Source of the DNA: JBHYGK01 sp051859045
GTDB lineage: Bacteria; Pseudomonadota; Gammaproteobacteria; Xanthomonadales; Xanthomonadaceae
Reading direction: 5' to 3'
DNA length: 64,000 bases
Assembly: GCA_051859045.1 (NCBI GenBank)
Contig: JBHYGK010000006.1
Span: 14,180-78,179, forward strand
The notes under the pieces are model-generated. The model ran no database searches. It was not told where the DNA came from and saw only the letters and a program-made list of their open reading frames with translations. The translations under genes and the position numbers were made by a program. Below, piece by piece: positions 28,562 through 39,691 of this stretch (positions within the stretch are counted from its first letter, which is position 1; every line of letters starts with the position of its first letter).

Positions 28562-30283
28562 ATGCCGCGTCGTCCGTCGTCGTCCCACCGCACCATCGCC
28601 GCCGGCCTGCTGGCCGCCGCGCTCGCCGCCCCGGCCCTCGCGCTCGAGCCGCCGCGACCGCCGGCCGCGGCGCTGGCTCCGCCGCCGGCGGTCACCGTGC
28701 TGCACAACGTCCGCGTGCACACCCTCGACGACGCCCGGCCCGAGGCGGCCGCGCTGGCCTGGGGCCCGGACGGCCGGCTGCTCGACGTGGGCGAGGCCGA
28801 GGCGCTGCTGGCGCGCTATCCCGGCGAGCGCCACCTCGACGGCGGCGGCGCCACCGTCATCCCCGGCCTGATCGACGCGCACGGCCACCTGATGGGCCTC
28901 GGCGACGCGCTGATGCGCGCCGACCTGATGGGCGCCGACTCCAAGGCCGAGATCCTGGCCCGGCTGCAGGCCTTCGCCGCCGACCTCCCGCCCGGCGCCT
29001 GGCTGCTGGGCCGCGGCTGGGACCAGAACCGCTGGCCCGAGGCCGAGCGCGACTTCCCCACCGCCGCCGACCTCGACGCGGCCTTCCCCGATCGCCCGGT
29101 GTGGCTGGAGCGCGTCGACGGCCACGCCAGCTGGGGCAACTCGGCCGCGCTGCGCGCCAGCACCCGCGCGCTGGAGGGCGACTGGCAGCCCGAGGGCGGG
29201 CGGATCCTGCGCGACGCCGCGGGCCGCCCGACCGGCGTGTTCATCGACACCGCCGCGCAGTTCATCGAGGCCGCGGTGCCCGCGCCCGATGCCGCCTACC
29301 GCGAGGAGGCCCTGAGGCGCGCGCTGGCCGCCGCGGCCGCGAACGGCCTGACCGGCCTGCACGACATGGGCACGCGGCTCGAGGACCTGGCCCTGCTGCG
29401 CCGCGTCGCCGACGCCGGCGAGCTCACCCTGCGCGTCACCGGCTACGCCGACGGCGACAACGCGATGCTGGCCGCGCTGTGCGCGGTGGGCCCGTGGCGG
29501 CACGCCGGCGGCCGGCTGCGCATGAACGGCGTCAAGCTGTACGCCGACGGCGCGCTGGGCAGCCGCGGCGCGGCGCTCGAGGCCGACTACCACGACGCCC
29601 CGGGCGAGCGCGGCCTGCTGGTGACCTCGCCCGAGGCGCTGGGCGTGGCGATGGACAAGGCCCGCGACTGCGGCCTGCAGGTGGCCGCGCACGCGATCGG
29701 CGACCGCGGCAACCGGATCGTGATCGACCTCTTCGACGAGCGCCTGGCCGACGCCAACGCCGCGCGCTGGCGGGTGGAGCACGCGCAGGTGGTCGATCCG
29801 GCGCTGATCCCGCGCTTCGCGCAGCTGGCCGTGATCGCGTCGATGCAGCCCACCCACGCCACCTCCGACATGCCCTGGGCCGGCGAGCGGCTGGGCCCCG
29901 CGCGGCTCGACGGCGCCTACGCCTGGCGCCGCTTCATGGACGCCGGCGTGCGCCTGGCGCTGGGCTCGGACGTGCCGGTGGAGCCGGTGGACCCGCGCCT
30001 CGGGCTGTACGCCGCGGTGACCCGCCAGGACCTCGCGGGCCGGCCGCCGGGCGGCTGGCTGCCGGGCCAGCGGCTGTCGCTGGCCGAGGCGCTGCGCGGC
30101 TTCACCGTCGACGCCGCCTACGCGGGCTTCGCCGAGGCCGAGGTGGGCCGGCTGGCGCCGGGGATGCAGGCCGACTTCGTGCTGCTCGACCGCGATCCCG
30201 CCGCGATCGAGGCGCGCGAACTGCCGACGCTGCGCGTGCTGCAGACCTGGGTCGGCGGCGAGCGCGTGTTCGCCGCGGAGTGA
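28562..30283 (+). CDS. Amidohydrolase (YtcJ-like), exported
   Basis: 573 aa. A Sec signal at residues about 10-29 (IAAGLLAAALAAPALALEPP) is followed by an amidohydrolase-3 fold. VIPGLIDAHGHLMGLGD gives the HxH metal site. LQVAAHAIGDRGNRI and WRVEHAQVVDP give two further His ligands, and LGSDVPVEPVDPRLG the Asp. YtcJ-type enzymes cleave N-acyl or cyclic amides with one or two zinc ions. Export to the periplasm is inferred from the signal. The gene converges with the PhzF gene, 18 bases apart. Confidence 0.9.
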   Translation: MPRRPSSSHRTIAAGLLAAALAAPALALEPPRPPAAALAPPPAVTVLHNVRVHTLDDARPEAAALAWGPDGRLLDVGEAEALLARYPGERHLDGGGATVIPGLIDAHGHLMGLGDALMRADLMGADSKAEILARLQAFAADLPPGAWLLGRGWDQNRWPEAERDFPTAADLDAAFPDRPVWLERVDGHASWGNSAALRASTRALEGDWQPEGGRILRDAAGRPTGVFIDTAAQFIEAAVPAPDAAYREEALRRALAAAAANGLTGLHDMGTRLEDLALLRRVADAGELTLRVTGYADGDNAMLAALCAVGPWRHAGGRLRMNGVKLYADGALGSRGAALEADYHDAPGERGLLVTSPEALGVAMDKARDCGLQVAAHAIGDRGNRIVIDLFDERLADANAARWRVEHAQVVDPALIPRFAQLAVIASMQPTHATSDMPWAGERLGPARLDGAYAWRRFMDAGVRLALGSDVPVEPVDPRLGLYAAVTRQDLAGRPPGGWLPGQRLSLAEALRGFTVDAAYAGFAEAEVGRLAPGMQADFVLLDRDPAAIEARELPTLRVLQTWVGGERVFAAE

Positions 30284-30301
30284 GGCCGGCCCGCCCCGCG
30301 C

Positions 30302-31174
30302 TCAGCCGAGCGCGGCGGTGCCGGTGAGCACGGTGGTCGACGCGCCGCCCAGCCAGATGCCGTCGGCCTCGACGGCCATCGCCACGCGGCCGTCGCGGCC
30401 CAGCTCGCGGCCCTGGCTGGCGAGGTAGCGCGGCGCCGGCAGGCGCCCGTGCCGGGCGAGGAACGCCGCCAGCGCGGCATTACCGCTGCCGGTGACCGGA
30501 TCCTCGGGGATGCCGTCGGCGGGGCAGAAGCAGCGCACCGCCACGTCGGCATCGGCGCCGTCGCCCTCGCGGCCCACCACCGCCACGCCGACCGCGCCGC
30601 GCGCCAGCGTCAGCGCGGCCAGCGCGCCCATGTCGGGGGCCAGCGCGCGCACCTCGGCGGCGCTGGCGTACTCGGCGCACCACCAGTGCGGGCCGTTGTC
30701 GACGACCACCGGCGCGGGCTCGCGCAGCGGCGTCGCGCCGAGCGCGGTGCCCAGCGCGTCGGCGTCGCCGGCGACCACTGCGGCGAAGCGCGCGTCCGGC
30801 GCGCGCACGTGGATCCGGCGGTCCGCGCCGGCGCCTTCCACGCGCACCGGCAGCAGGCCGGCCGCGCACTCCTGCAGCAGGCGGCCGTCGGCGTCCGGCG
30901 TGATCCGCCCGGCCTCGAGCAGCGCATGCGCGGTGCCCACGCTGGGATGCCCGGCGAAGGGCAGCTCCTGGGCCGGGGTGAAGATGCGCACCCGGTAGCT
31001 GGCCCCCGGCGCGCCGGGCGCGAGCACGAAGGTGGTCTCGCTGAGGTTGGTCCAGCGCGCGATGCGCTGCATGGCGGTGGCGTCGAGGTGGTCGGCGTCG
31101 AGGAACACCGCCACGGGGTTGCCGAAGCAGGCGCGGGTGGTGAACACGTCGACCTGGGCGAAGGCGCTGGGCAT
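30302..31174 (-). CDS. PhzF family isomerase
   Basis: 290 aa. A two-lobed diaminopimelate-epimerase-like fold. The catalytic glutamate is E46 (TNLSETTFVL). LPFAGHPSVGTAHALL and EDPVTGSGNAALAAF are the paired hydrogen-bonding blocks of PhzF. PhzF itself isomerises a phenazine precursor, but no other phz gene is present, so the substrate here is not phenazine-specific. The ATG at 31174 opens MPSAFAQVDVFTTRACFGNP, the conserved family start. A TACCCT sequence at 31209-31204 (minus) is a possible -10. It is divergent from the aspartate kinase fusion gene. Confidence 0.9.
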   Translation of the reverse strand: MPSAFAQVDVFTTRACFGNPVAVFLDADHLDATAMQRIARWTNLSETTFVLAPGAPGASYRVRIFTPAQELPFAGHPSVGTAHALLEAGRITPDADGRLLQECAAGLLPVRVEGAGADRRIHVRAPDARFAAVVAGDADALGTALGATPLREPAPVVVDNGPHWWCAEYASAAEVRALAPDMGALAALTLARGAVGVAVVGREGDGADADVAVRCFCPADGIPEDPVTGSGNAALAAFLARHGRLPAPRYLASQGRELGRDGRVAMAVEADGIWLGGASTTVLTGTAALG

Positions 31175-31377
31175 GGCGGGGTGGTCCTGGGGCGGGGCGG
31201 GCAGGGTAGACGATGCCCCGCCCGCGTGGCGCCATCCCCGCGCCCGCGCGACGCCCCGTTGCGCGGATGGGCCCCCGCCCGGACGCCCCGTCGCGGCGGG
31301 GTTTTGCCGCATAATCGGGCCACCCCGCGCCGTGGCGACCGCCGCCGGCCGGCACCCCTCCACCACACGAGACCCTC

Positions 31378-34061
31378 ATGACGCACATCGCGCCCGGGTC
31401 GGACGCTGCCTCGCGCGCGGCCGGCTGGATCGTCCTCAAGTTCGGCGGCACCTCGGTGTCCCGCCGCGAGCGCTGGGACACGATCGGGTCGCTGATGGGC
31501 AAACGCGCCTCCGAGGAGGGCGCGCGCGTGCTGGTGGTGGTGTCGGCGGTGTCCGGCGTCACCAACGCGCTGCAGGCGGCCTGCGACGCGCATGCCGATG
31601 GCCCCGCGGTGCGGGCCATGCTCGAGGCCATCGCCGAGCGCCACCGGGCGTATGCCGCCGACGAGCTCGGGCTGGATCCCGAGGCCGCGCTGGGCCCGCG
31701 CCTGGCCGCGCTGCGCGCGCTCGCCGACGACCCGCGCCGCGCCGCCGGCGCGCTCGACTGGCAGGCCGAGCTGCTGGCCCAGGGCGAGCTGCTGAGCTCG
31801 ACGCTGGGCGTGGCCTACCTGCGCGCCCAGGGCCTGGCGGTGGACTGGATGGACGCGCGCGACTGGCTGCACGCCGCGCCGATCCCGCACCAGAGCGCCT
31901 GGGGCGCGCGCCTGAGCGTGAGCTGCGACAGCCAGGGCGATGCGGACACGCGCGCGCGCTTCGACGCCGCCGGCGCGCCGCTGCGCATCACCCAGGGCTT
32001 CATCGCGCGCGCCGCCGACGGCGGCACCGCCATCCTCGGCCGCGGCGGCAGCGACACCTCGGCCGCCTACCTCGGCGCGCTCATCGGCGCCGCCCGGGTG
32101 GAGATCTGGACCGACGTGCCCGGCATGTTCAGCGCCAACCCGCGCCAGGTGCCCGACGCGCGGCTGCTGAGCCGGCTGGACTACGCCGAGGCCCAGGAGA
32201 TCGCCACCACCGGCGCCAAGGTGCTGCACCCGCGCTGCATCCATCCCTGCCGCGAGGCCGGGGTGCCGCTGTGGATCCGCGACACCACCCGGCCCGACCT
32301 GGCCGGCACCGTCATCGACGGCGACGCGGCCACCGTGCCCGGCGTGAAGGCCGTCAGCTCGCGGCGCGGGATCGTGCTGGTGTCGATGGAGACCATCGGC
32401 ATGTGGCAGCAGGTGGGCTTCCTGGCCGACGTGTTCGAGCGCTTCCGCCGCCACGGGCTGTCGGTGGACATGATCGGCTCCTCGGAAACCAACGTGACCG
32501 TGTCGCTCGACCCCTCCGAGAACCTCGTCAGCACCGACGTGCTCGAGCGGCTCGGCGCCGACCTGGCCGAGGTCTGCCGGGTCAAGGTGATCGCGCCCTG
32601 CGCGGCGGTGACGCTGGTGGGCCGCGGCATCCGCGGCCTGCTGCACAAGCTTACCGACGTCTGGAGCGAGTTCGGCCGCGAGCGCGTGCACCTGGTGTCG
32701 CAGAGCTCCAACGACCTCAACCTGACCTTCGTTGTCGACGAGGCGGTGGCCGACGGCCTGCTGCCGCGCCTGCACCAGCTGCTGGTGCAGGCCGGCGCGA
32801 TGCCGGTCGAGGAGACGGCGGTGTTCGGCCCGAGCTGGAAGCGCCTCGACGGCCCCAGCCGGCGCGCCGAGCCGTGGTGGCGCGCGGCCGCGCCGCGGCT
32901 GCTGGCGCTGGCGCGCGGACGTGATGGGAGCGAGGGTGATGGGAGCGAGGGCGAGCCCGACGCGCCCGCCACCCCGCGCTACGCCTACCACCTGCCCACG
33001 GTCCGCGAGCGCGCCCGCGCGCTGGCCGGCATCGCCGCCGTCGACCGCCGCTTCTTCGCGATCAAGGCCAACCCGCACCCGGCGATCCTGCGCACGCTCG
33101 AGGCCGAGGGCTACGGCTTCGAGTGCGTCAGCAGCGGCGAGCTGGCCCACGTCTTCGCCAGCCTGCCCGGGCTCGACCCCGAGCGCGTGCTGTTCACGCC
33201 CAGCTTCGCGCCGCGCGCGGAGTACGCCGACGCGCTGGCGCGCGGCGTGCGCGTCACCGTCGACTCGGCCTGGGTGCTGCGATCCTGGCCGGACCTGTTC
33301 CAGGGCCGCGAGCTGGTGCTGCGGATCGACCCCGGCGTGGGCTACGGCCACCACGAGAAGGTCCGCACCGGCGGCAAGGGCGCGAAGTTCGGCCTCGCCG
33401 CCGCCGACCTGCCGGCCTTCCTCGCCGCCGCCCGCGACGCCGGCGCGCGGATCACCGCGCTGCACGCCCACCTCGGCAGCGGCATCCTCGAGCCGGGCTA
33501 CTGGCGCGAGGTCTACGCGCAGCTGGCGGCGCTGGCGGCCGGGATCGGGACGATCGCCGCGATCGACGTCGGCGGCGGCCTCGGCATCCCCTACGAGCCC
33601 GACGCCGAGCCGCTCGACCTCGACGCCTACGCCGCCGCGCTGGCCGAGGTGAAGCAGGCCTACCCGCAGTTCGCGCTGTGGATCGAGCCCGGCCGCTTCC
33701 TGGTCGCCGAGGCCGGCGTGCTGCTGCTGCGGGTCACCCAGCTCGGCCACAAGAGCGGCGTGCGCCGCGTGGGCGCCGACGCCGGCATGAACGCGCTGCT
33801 GCGCCCGGCGCTGTACAACGCCTGGCACCGGATCGAGAACCTCGCGCGCCTCGACGCCCCCGACGGCGAGCCCTGCGACGTGGTCGGCCCGATCTGTGAG
33901 ACCGGCGACGTGCTCGGCCGCCGCCGCCGCCTCCCCGACGCCACCGCCGAGGGCGACGTGCTGCTGGTCGCCGACGCCGGCGCCTACGGCCGCGTGATGA
34001 GCACCACCTACAACCTGCGCGACCTGCCGCGCGAGTCCATCCTCGACGACGAGCCCACCGC

Positions 34062-34065
<4 letters not shown>
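31378..34065 (+). CDS. Bifunctional aspartate kinase / diaminopimelate decarboxylase
   Basis: 895 aa fusion. Residues about 15-500 are aspartate kinase: KFGGTS at K21, LGRGGSDTSAAYLGAL, then paired ACT domains (VSMETIGMWQQ, TLVGRGIRGLLHKL). Residues about 530-895 are DAP decarboxylase: PLP lysine K563 in FFAIKANPHP, then HLGSGIL, IDVGGGLGIPYEP and PICETGDVLG. The ends of the lysine pathway (Asp to aspartyl-P; meso-DAP to Lys) are thus in one chain, as known in xanthomonads. A 15-base tandem repeat encodes part of the linker. CATAAT at 31310-31315 is a possible -10. The stop overlaps murL by four bases. Confidence 0.95.
32921..32950 (+). repeat. 15-bp tandem duplication in the kinase-decarboxylase linker
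   Basis: GTGATGGGAGCGAGG is present at 32921-32935 and 32936-32950. It encodes the repeated DGSEG segment near residues 515-525, between the aspartate kinase and decarboxylase domains. The unit is a multiple of three, so the frame is kept. Its A/T content is higher than that of its surroundings. Confidence 0.9.
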
Positions 34066-35445
<1,380 letters not shown>

Positions 35446-35465
<20 letters not shown>

Positions 35466-36822
35466 AGGGCGCAAGGTCGCGCTGTGGGGCCTCGGCCGCG
35501 AAGGCCGGGCCGCGTGGTGGGCGATCCGCAACCGTTTCCCGGTGCAGGCGCTGACGCTGTTCTGCCCGGCGTCCGAGCGCACCGAGGCCGAGTCGCTCGG
35601 CGACCCGTTCCTGGCCATCGACCACGCCCCCACCGCCGAGGCGCTGGCGGCGTTCGACCTCGTCATCAAGAGCCCGGGCATCAGCCCCTACGCGCCGCCG
35701 GCCGGCGACGCGCGCCTGCTGGGCGCGCGCTTCACCGGCGGCACCCGGCTGTGGTTCGGCGAGTGGCCCGGCGCGCCCACCATCTGCGTCACCGGCACCA
35801 AGGGCAAGTCCAGCACCACCGCGCTGATCGCCCACCTGCTGCGGGCCGGCGGGCTGCGCACCGCGCTCGCGGGCAACATCGGGCTGCCGCTGCTGGAGCT
35901 GGTCGACGCCTCCCCGGCGCCCGACGCCTGGGCGATCGAGCTCAGCAGCTACCAGGCCGGCGACGCGGTGCGCCCGTCGGTGTCGGTGATGCTCAACCTG
36001 TATCCCGAGCACCTCGACTGGCACGGCAGCGAGGCCCGCTACTACGCCGACAAGACCGCGCTGGTCACGTCCTCCGGCGCGGGCGCGGTGGTGCTCAACG
36101 GCGGCGATCCGCGGATCGCCGCGCTCGAGGCCCCCGGCGCGCGGCGGCTGCTGTTCAACGTGCCCGAGGGCTGGCACCTGCGCGACACCGGCGTGTACCG
36201 CGGCGAGCGCGCGGTGTTCGATGCCCGCGCGCTGCCGCTGCCCGGCCGCCACAACCGGCTCAACCTGTGCGCCGCGCTGGCCGCGATCGAGGCCCTCGGC
36301 CACGACGCCGCCGCGCTGGCCCACCACGCCGAGACCTTCCGCCCGCTGCCGCACCGGCTGCAGTCGCTGGGCGCGCGCGCCGGCGTCGAGTTCGTCAACG
36401 ACTCCATCGCCACCACGCCGCACGCCAGCCTGGCCGCGCTCGACACCTTCAAGGGCCGGCCGGTGGCGATCATCGTCGGCGGCTACGACCGCGGCCTGGA
36501 CTGGGGCGCCTTCGCCGAGCGCATCGCGCTCGACCCGGTGGCCGCGGTCATCACCCAGGGGCAGAACGGCCCCGCCATCCACGAGCGGCTCAAGCCGCTG
36601 GCGGTGGGCGGGCGCTTCGCGCTGCACGCGGCCGCCGAGCTCGACGAGGCCGTGGGCCTGGCCGAGCGCGCGCTGGGGCACCGCGGCGTGGTGCTGCTGT
36701 CGCCGGGCGCGCCCAGCTTCCCGCGCTACCGCGACTACGCCGAGCGCGGCCGGCACTTCGCCAGCTGCGCGGGCTTCGATCCCGACGCCATCAGCACCAT
36801 CCCGGGCCTCGGCATCGCCTGA
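35446..36822 (+). CDS. murD2: UDP-N-acetylmuramoyl-L-alanine–L-glutamate ligase (MurD2)
   Basis: 458 aa Mur ligase. The N-terminal Rossmann part is KVALWGLGREGRAAWWAI. The ATP P-loop TGTKGKSSTT is at residues 116-125, ELSSYQAGD and LNLYPEHLDWHGS are the central blocks, and FVNDSIATTPHASLAAL and the C-terminal domain follow. MurD2 adds L-Glu rather than D-Glu to UDP-MurNAc-L-Ala, the product then epimerised by MurL. The GTG at 35446 was chosen: GGGAG sits seven bases upstream and the protein then starts VRLSELEGRKVALWG. An ATG at 35407 would force a 59-base overlap. The substrate is inferred from the neighbour. Confidence 0.88.
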
Positions 36823-36962
36823 GCGGACCGCGCCGTCGCCGTGGCGGCGCCGATCGCTCACGCGCCCTTGACCGCGCGGCGGGGAAGGGCGCCGATACTG
36901 CCGCGCCGCCGCACCGCCGTGCGCCGACCCACCGCCCGCCCACCGTCTTCCAGGAGCCCGCC

Positions 36963-37757
36963 ATGCGCCACGCCCCGCACGCCTTCGCCCTCGCCATCGC
37001 CGCCGCGCTCGCCGCCGCGCCCGCCCTCGCCGAGCCGGTCGCCACCCCGGTGCGCTACGCCGCCGGCGACACCACGCTGGCCGGCTACGTCGTCCACGAC
37101 CCCGCCCAGGGCGCCTCGCAGCCGGGCCTGGTGATGGTCCCGAACTGGATGGGCGTCACCGACTCGGCGCTGGAGAAGGCCCGCGGCTTCGCGGCCCAGG
37201 GCTACGTGGTGTTCGTCGCCGACATGTACGGCGAGGGCGTCCGCCCGGCCAACGCCGAGGAGGCCGGCGCCGCGGCCGGCGCGGTGTACGCCGATCGCCC
37301 GGGCATGCGCGCGCGCATCAACGCCGCGCTCGACGCGCTTCGCGCGCAGGCCGGCGGCACGCCGCTGGACGTGGAGCGGGTGGGCGCGATCGGCTTCTGC
37401 TTCGGCGGCGCCACCGTGCTCGAGCTGGCCCGCTCCGGCGCCGACGTCGACGGCGTCGTCAGCTTCCACGGCAACCTCTCCACCACGCTGCCCGCCGAGG
37501 CCGGCGCGCTGAAGGCCCCGGTGCTGGCGCTCAACGGCGCCGACGACGCCTACGTCCCGGCCGAACAGATCGCCGCCTTCCAGACCGAGATGACCGCCGC
37601 GGGCGCCGACTGGCAGTTCGTGAACTTCGCCGGCGCGGTGCACTGCTTCGCCGAGGCGGACGCCAATGCGGGCCCGATGTGCCAGTACCACGAGCGCTCG
37701 GCCAAGCGCGCCTACGTGATGATGGACGCGTTCTTCGACGAGGCCTTCGCCGACTGA
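36963..37757 (+). CDS. Dienelactone hydrolase family protein, exported
   Basis: 264 aa. The signal peptide ends near AAPALAEP (about residue 24). The mature alpha/beta hydrolase has the triad C146 in IGFCFGGA, D194/D195 in NGADDAYVP and H227 in GAVHCFAE, with a cysteine nucleophile as in dienelactone hydrolases. Exported members of the family are widespread, but substrates are rarely known. TTGACC at 36868 and GATACT at 36894 are promoter-like but 20 bases apart. The gene converges with ispB. Confidence 0.88.
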   Translation: MRHAPHAFALAIAAALAAAPALAEPVATPVRYAAGDTTLAGYVVHDPAQGASQPGLVMVPNWMGVTDSALEKARGFAAQGYVVFVADMYGEGVRPANAEEAGAAAGAVYADRPGMRARINAALDALRAQAGGTPLDVERVGAIGFCFGGATVLELARSGADVDGVVSFHGNLSTTLPAEAGALKAPVLALNGADDAYVPAEQIAAFQTEMTAAGADWQFVNFAGAVHCFAEADANAGPMCQYHERSAKRAYVMMDAFFDEAFAD

Positions 37758-37779
37758 GGCCGCGGCGCGGCCGCGGGCC

Positions 37780-38775
37780 TCAGTGCCCGCGGCTGACCGC
37801 GTAGTGGGCCAGGCCGCGCAGCGCCTCGCGCTGCGGGCTGGCCGGCAGGCCCTCGAGCGCGCGCACGGCGGCGTCGGCGAAGCCCTCGGCGGCGCGGCGG
37901 GCGTGCCCGAGGCCGCCGGTGGCGTGGATCGCCGCCAGCACCTCGTCGAAGGCCTCGCGCTCGCCGGCCTCGACGATCGCCCGCAGGCGCGCCGCCACGT
38001 CCGGCGCCGCGTGGGCGATGGCGTGGATCAGCGGCAGCGTGGCCTTGCCCTCGGCCAGGTCGTCGCCGAGGTTCTTGCCCATCGTCGCGGCGTCGGAGGC
38101 GTAGTCGAGCACGTCGTCGGCGACCTGGAAGGCCATGCCCAGCTGCATCCCGTACTCGGCCATGGCCTTGGCCACGCGCGCGTCGGCGCCGGCCAGCACC
38201 GCGCCCAGCCGGGTGGCGGCGGCGAACAGCACCGCGGTCTTGCGCTCGATCACGCGCAGGTAGGCGGCCTCGTCGGTGTCGGGGTTGTGCACGTGCAGCA
38301 GCTGCAGCACCTCGCCCTCGGCGATGCGGTTGGTGGTGTCGGCCAGCACCCGCATCACGTCCATCGAGTCGAGCTCGACCATCAGCTGGAAGCTGCGCGA
38401 GTACAGGAAATCACCCACCAGCACGCTGGGCGCGTTGCCCCACAGCGCGTTCGCGGTCTTGCGGCCGCGCCGGAGGTCGGACTCGTCGACCACGTCGTCG
38501 TGCAGCAGGGTGGAGGTGTGGATGAACTCGATGATCGCGGCGAGCTGGTGGTGCTGCTCGCCGGCGTAGCCCAGCGCGCGCGCGGCCAGCACCACCAGCA
38601 TCGGGCGCAGGCGCTTGCCGCCCGCGGCGATGATGTGTTCGGCGATCTGCTGGATCAGGACCACGTCGGAGTCGAGGCGGCGGCGGATCAGGGCGTCCAC
38701 GCCGGCCATGTCGGCGGCGGCGAGGGCCTGGATCGCGGCCAGGTCCGGGGTGCCCGCGGGCGTCATCGAATCCAT
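37780..38775 (-). CDS. ispB: Octaprenyl diphosphate synthase (long-chain trans-prenyltransferase)
   Basis: 331 aa. The first Asp-rich motif is LLHDDVVDESDLRRG (DDxxD) and the second AFQVADDVLDYAS. GGKRLRPMLVVLAARAL is the IPP-binding block. It extends farnesyl-PP to the all-trans chain of ubiquinone. The exact chain length cannot be read, but the position and similarity to E. coli IspB (323 aa) suit C40. The ATG at 38775 (MDSMTPAG) was taken; one three codons later is also possible. It is divergent from ssb. Confidence 0.92.
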   Translation of the reverse strand: MDSMTPAGTPDLAAIQALAAADMAGVDALIRRRLDSDVVLIQQIAEHIIAAGGKRLRPMLVVLAARALGYAGEQHHQLAAIIEFIHTSTLLHDDVVDESDLRRGRKTANALWGNAPSVLVGDFLYSRSFQLMVELDSMDVMRVLADTTNRIAEGEVLQLLHVHNPDTDEAAYLRVIERKTAVLFAAATRLGAVLAGADARVAKAMAEYGMQLGMAFQVADDVLDYASDAATMGKNLGDDLAEGKATLPLIHAIAHAAPDVAARLRAIVEAGEREAFDEVLAAIHATGGLGHARRAAEGFADAAVRALEGLPASPQREALRGLAHYAVSRGH

Positions 38776-38812
38776 GGAGGCGTGTCGTCTGGGGGGCGTG
38801 GAGCGGGCCGCC

Positions 38813-38818
38813 AGTATA
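38813..38818 (-). promoter_or_regulatory. Candidate -10 element for ispB
   Basis: TATACT on the minus strand (5 of 6). Transcription would begin near 38806, about 31 bases before the ATG. No -35 box was seen at the usual distance. In the same gap TATGAT at 38962-38967 could be the plus-strand -10 of ssb. Confidence 0.4.
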
Positions 38819-39024
38819 GGCGCCGCGGTGGGGCGCCGCCCATCGGCGGGCGCGCCGGGCCGCGCCCCCGGGGCAAGGGCGGACGCGCCGCGGCGGCGGC
38901 CTCCGGGCCGCGCCGGGCGGTGCTCCGATGGCGGCGGGGCGCCCCCGGCGGGAGGCTGGGGTATGATCCCGACCCCGCCCGGCGCCTCGCCGCGGCACCC
39001 CCATTCCCAGCAAGGTGAGCATCC

Positions 39025-39603
39025 ATGGCCCGTGGCATCAACAAGGTCATCATCGTCGGCAACCTCGGCAACGACCCCGACGTGAAGTACACCCAGGGCG
39101 GCACCGCCATCACCACGCTCAGCATCGCCACCAGCGAGAGCTGGAAGGACAAGAACACCGGCCAGCAGCAGGAGCGCACCGAGTGGCACCGGGTGAAGCT
39201 CTTCGGCCGCCTCGGCGAGATCGCCGGCGAGTACCTCAAGAAGGGCCGCCAGGTCTACATCGAGGGGTCGCTGCGCACCGAGAAGTACACCGACAAGAGC
39301 GGCGTCGAGAAGTACAGCACCGACATCATCGCCAACGAGATGCAGATGCTCGGCGGTGGCGGTGAGGGTGGCGGCATGGGCGGCGGCGGCGGCGGCGCTG
39401 GCCGCGGCGAGCGTGCCGGCGGCGGCGGTGGCTACGGTGGCGGCGGCGAGCGCGCCGGCGGTGGCGGTGGTGGTGGTGGTGGCTACGGCGGCGGCGAGCG
39501 CGGTGGCGGCGGCTACGGCGGCGGCCGCGGCGCGGGCGGCCCGCCCCCGTCCCAGCCCAGCCAGCCCGCGCACTTCCCGGACGACGACGAGATCCCGTTC
39601 TGA
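39025..39603 (+). CDS. ssb: Single-stranded DNA-binding protein
   Basis: 192 aa. OB-fold at residues 1-112 (MARGINKVIIVGNLGNDPDV, TEWHRVKLFGRLGEIAGEYL, GRQVYIEGSLRT). A long Gly/Tyr/Arg-rich linker follows (about 118-175). The acidic tip FPDDDEIPF is the conserved partner-binding C-terminus. It forms tetramers that protect ssDNA and recruit repair and replication proteins. AAGGTGAG at 39012-39019 is a good ribosome site five bases from the ATG. The linker is encoded by GGC/GGT runs that may be prone to slippage. Confidence 0.97.
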   Translation: MARGINKVIIVGNLGNDPDVKYTQGGTAITTLSIATSESWKDKNTGQQQERTEWHRVKLFGRLGEIAGEYLKKGRQVYIEGSLRTEKYTDKSGVEKYSTDIIANEMQMLGGGGEGGGMGGGGGGAGRGERAGGGGGYGGGGERAGGGGGGGGGYGGGERGGGGYGGGRGAGGPPPSQPSQPAHFPDDDEIPF

Positions 39604-39691
39604 GGATGGCCCGGCGCGGCCGGGGCCGGGGTGCGCGGCGACACGGGGCCTTGCTACCCTGCGCGCCTCCCCCCGCATCCCGAGTTCACGC

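Noticed and set aside
30302..31174. PhzF as evidence for phenazine production
   Set aside because: No other phenazine gene is present, and PhzF homologues are common in bacteria that make none.
36868..36899. TTGACC and GATACT as a sigma-70 promoter for the dienelactone hydrolase gene
   Set aside because: The 20-base spacing is too long; kept only as a note on the gene.
39355..39545. Repeats in the ssb 3' region as a CRISPR or tandem array
   Set aside because: They are irregular GGC/GGT codons of the Gly-rich linker, in frame and without spacers.
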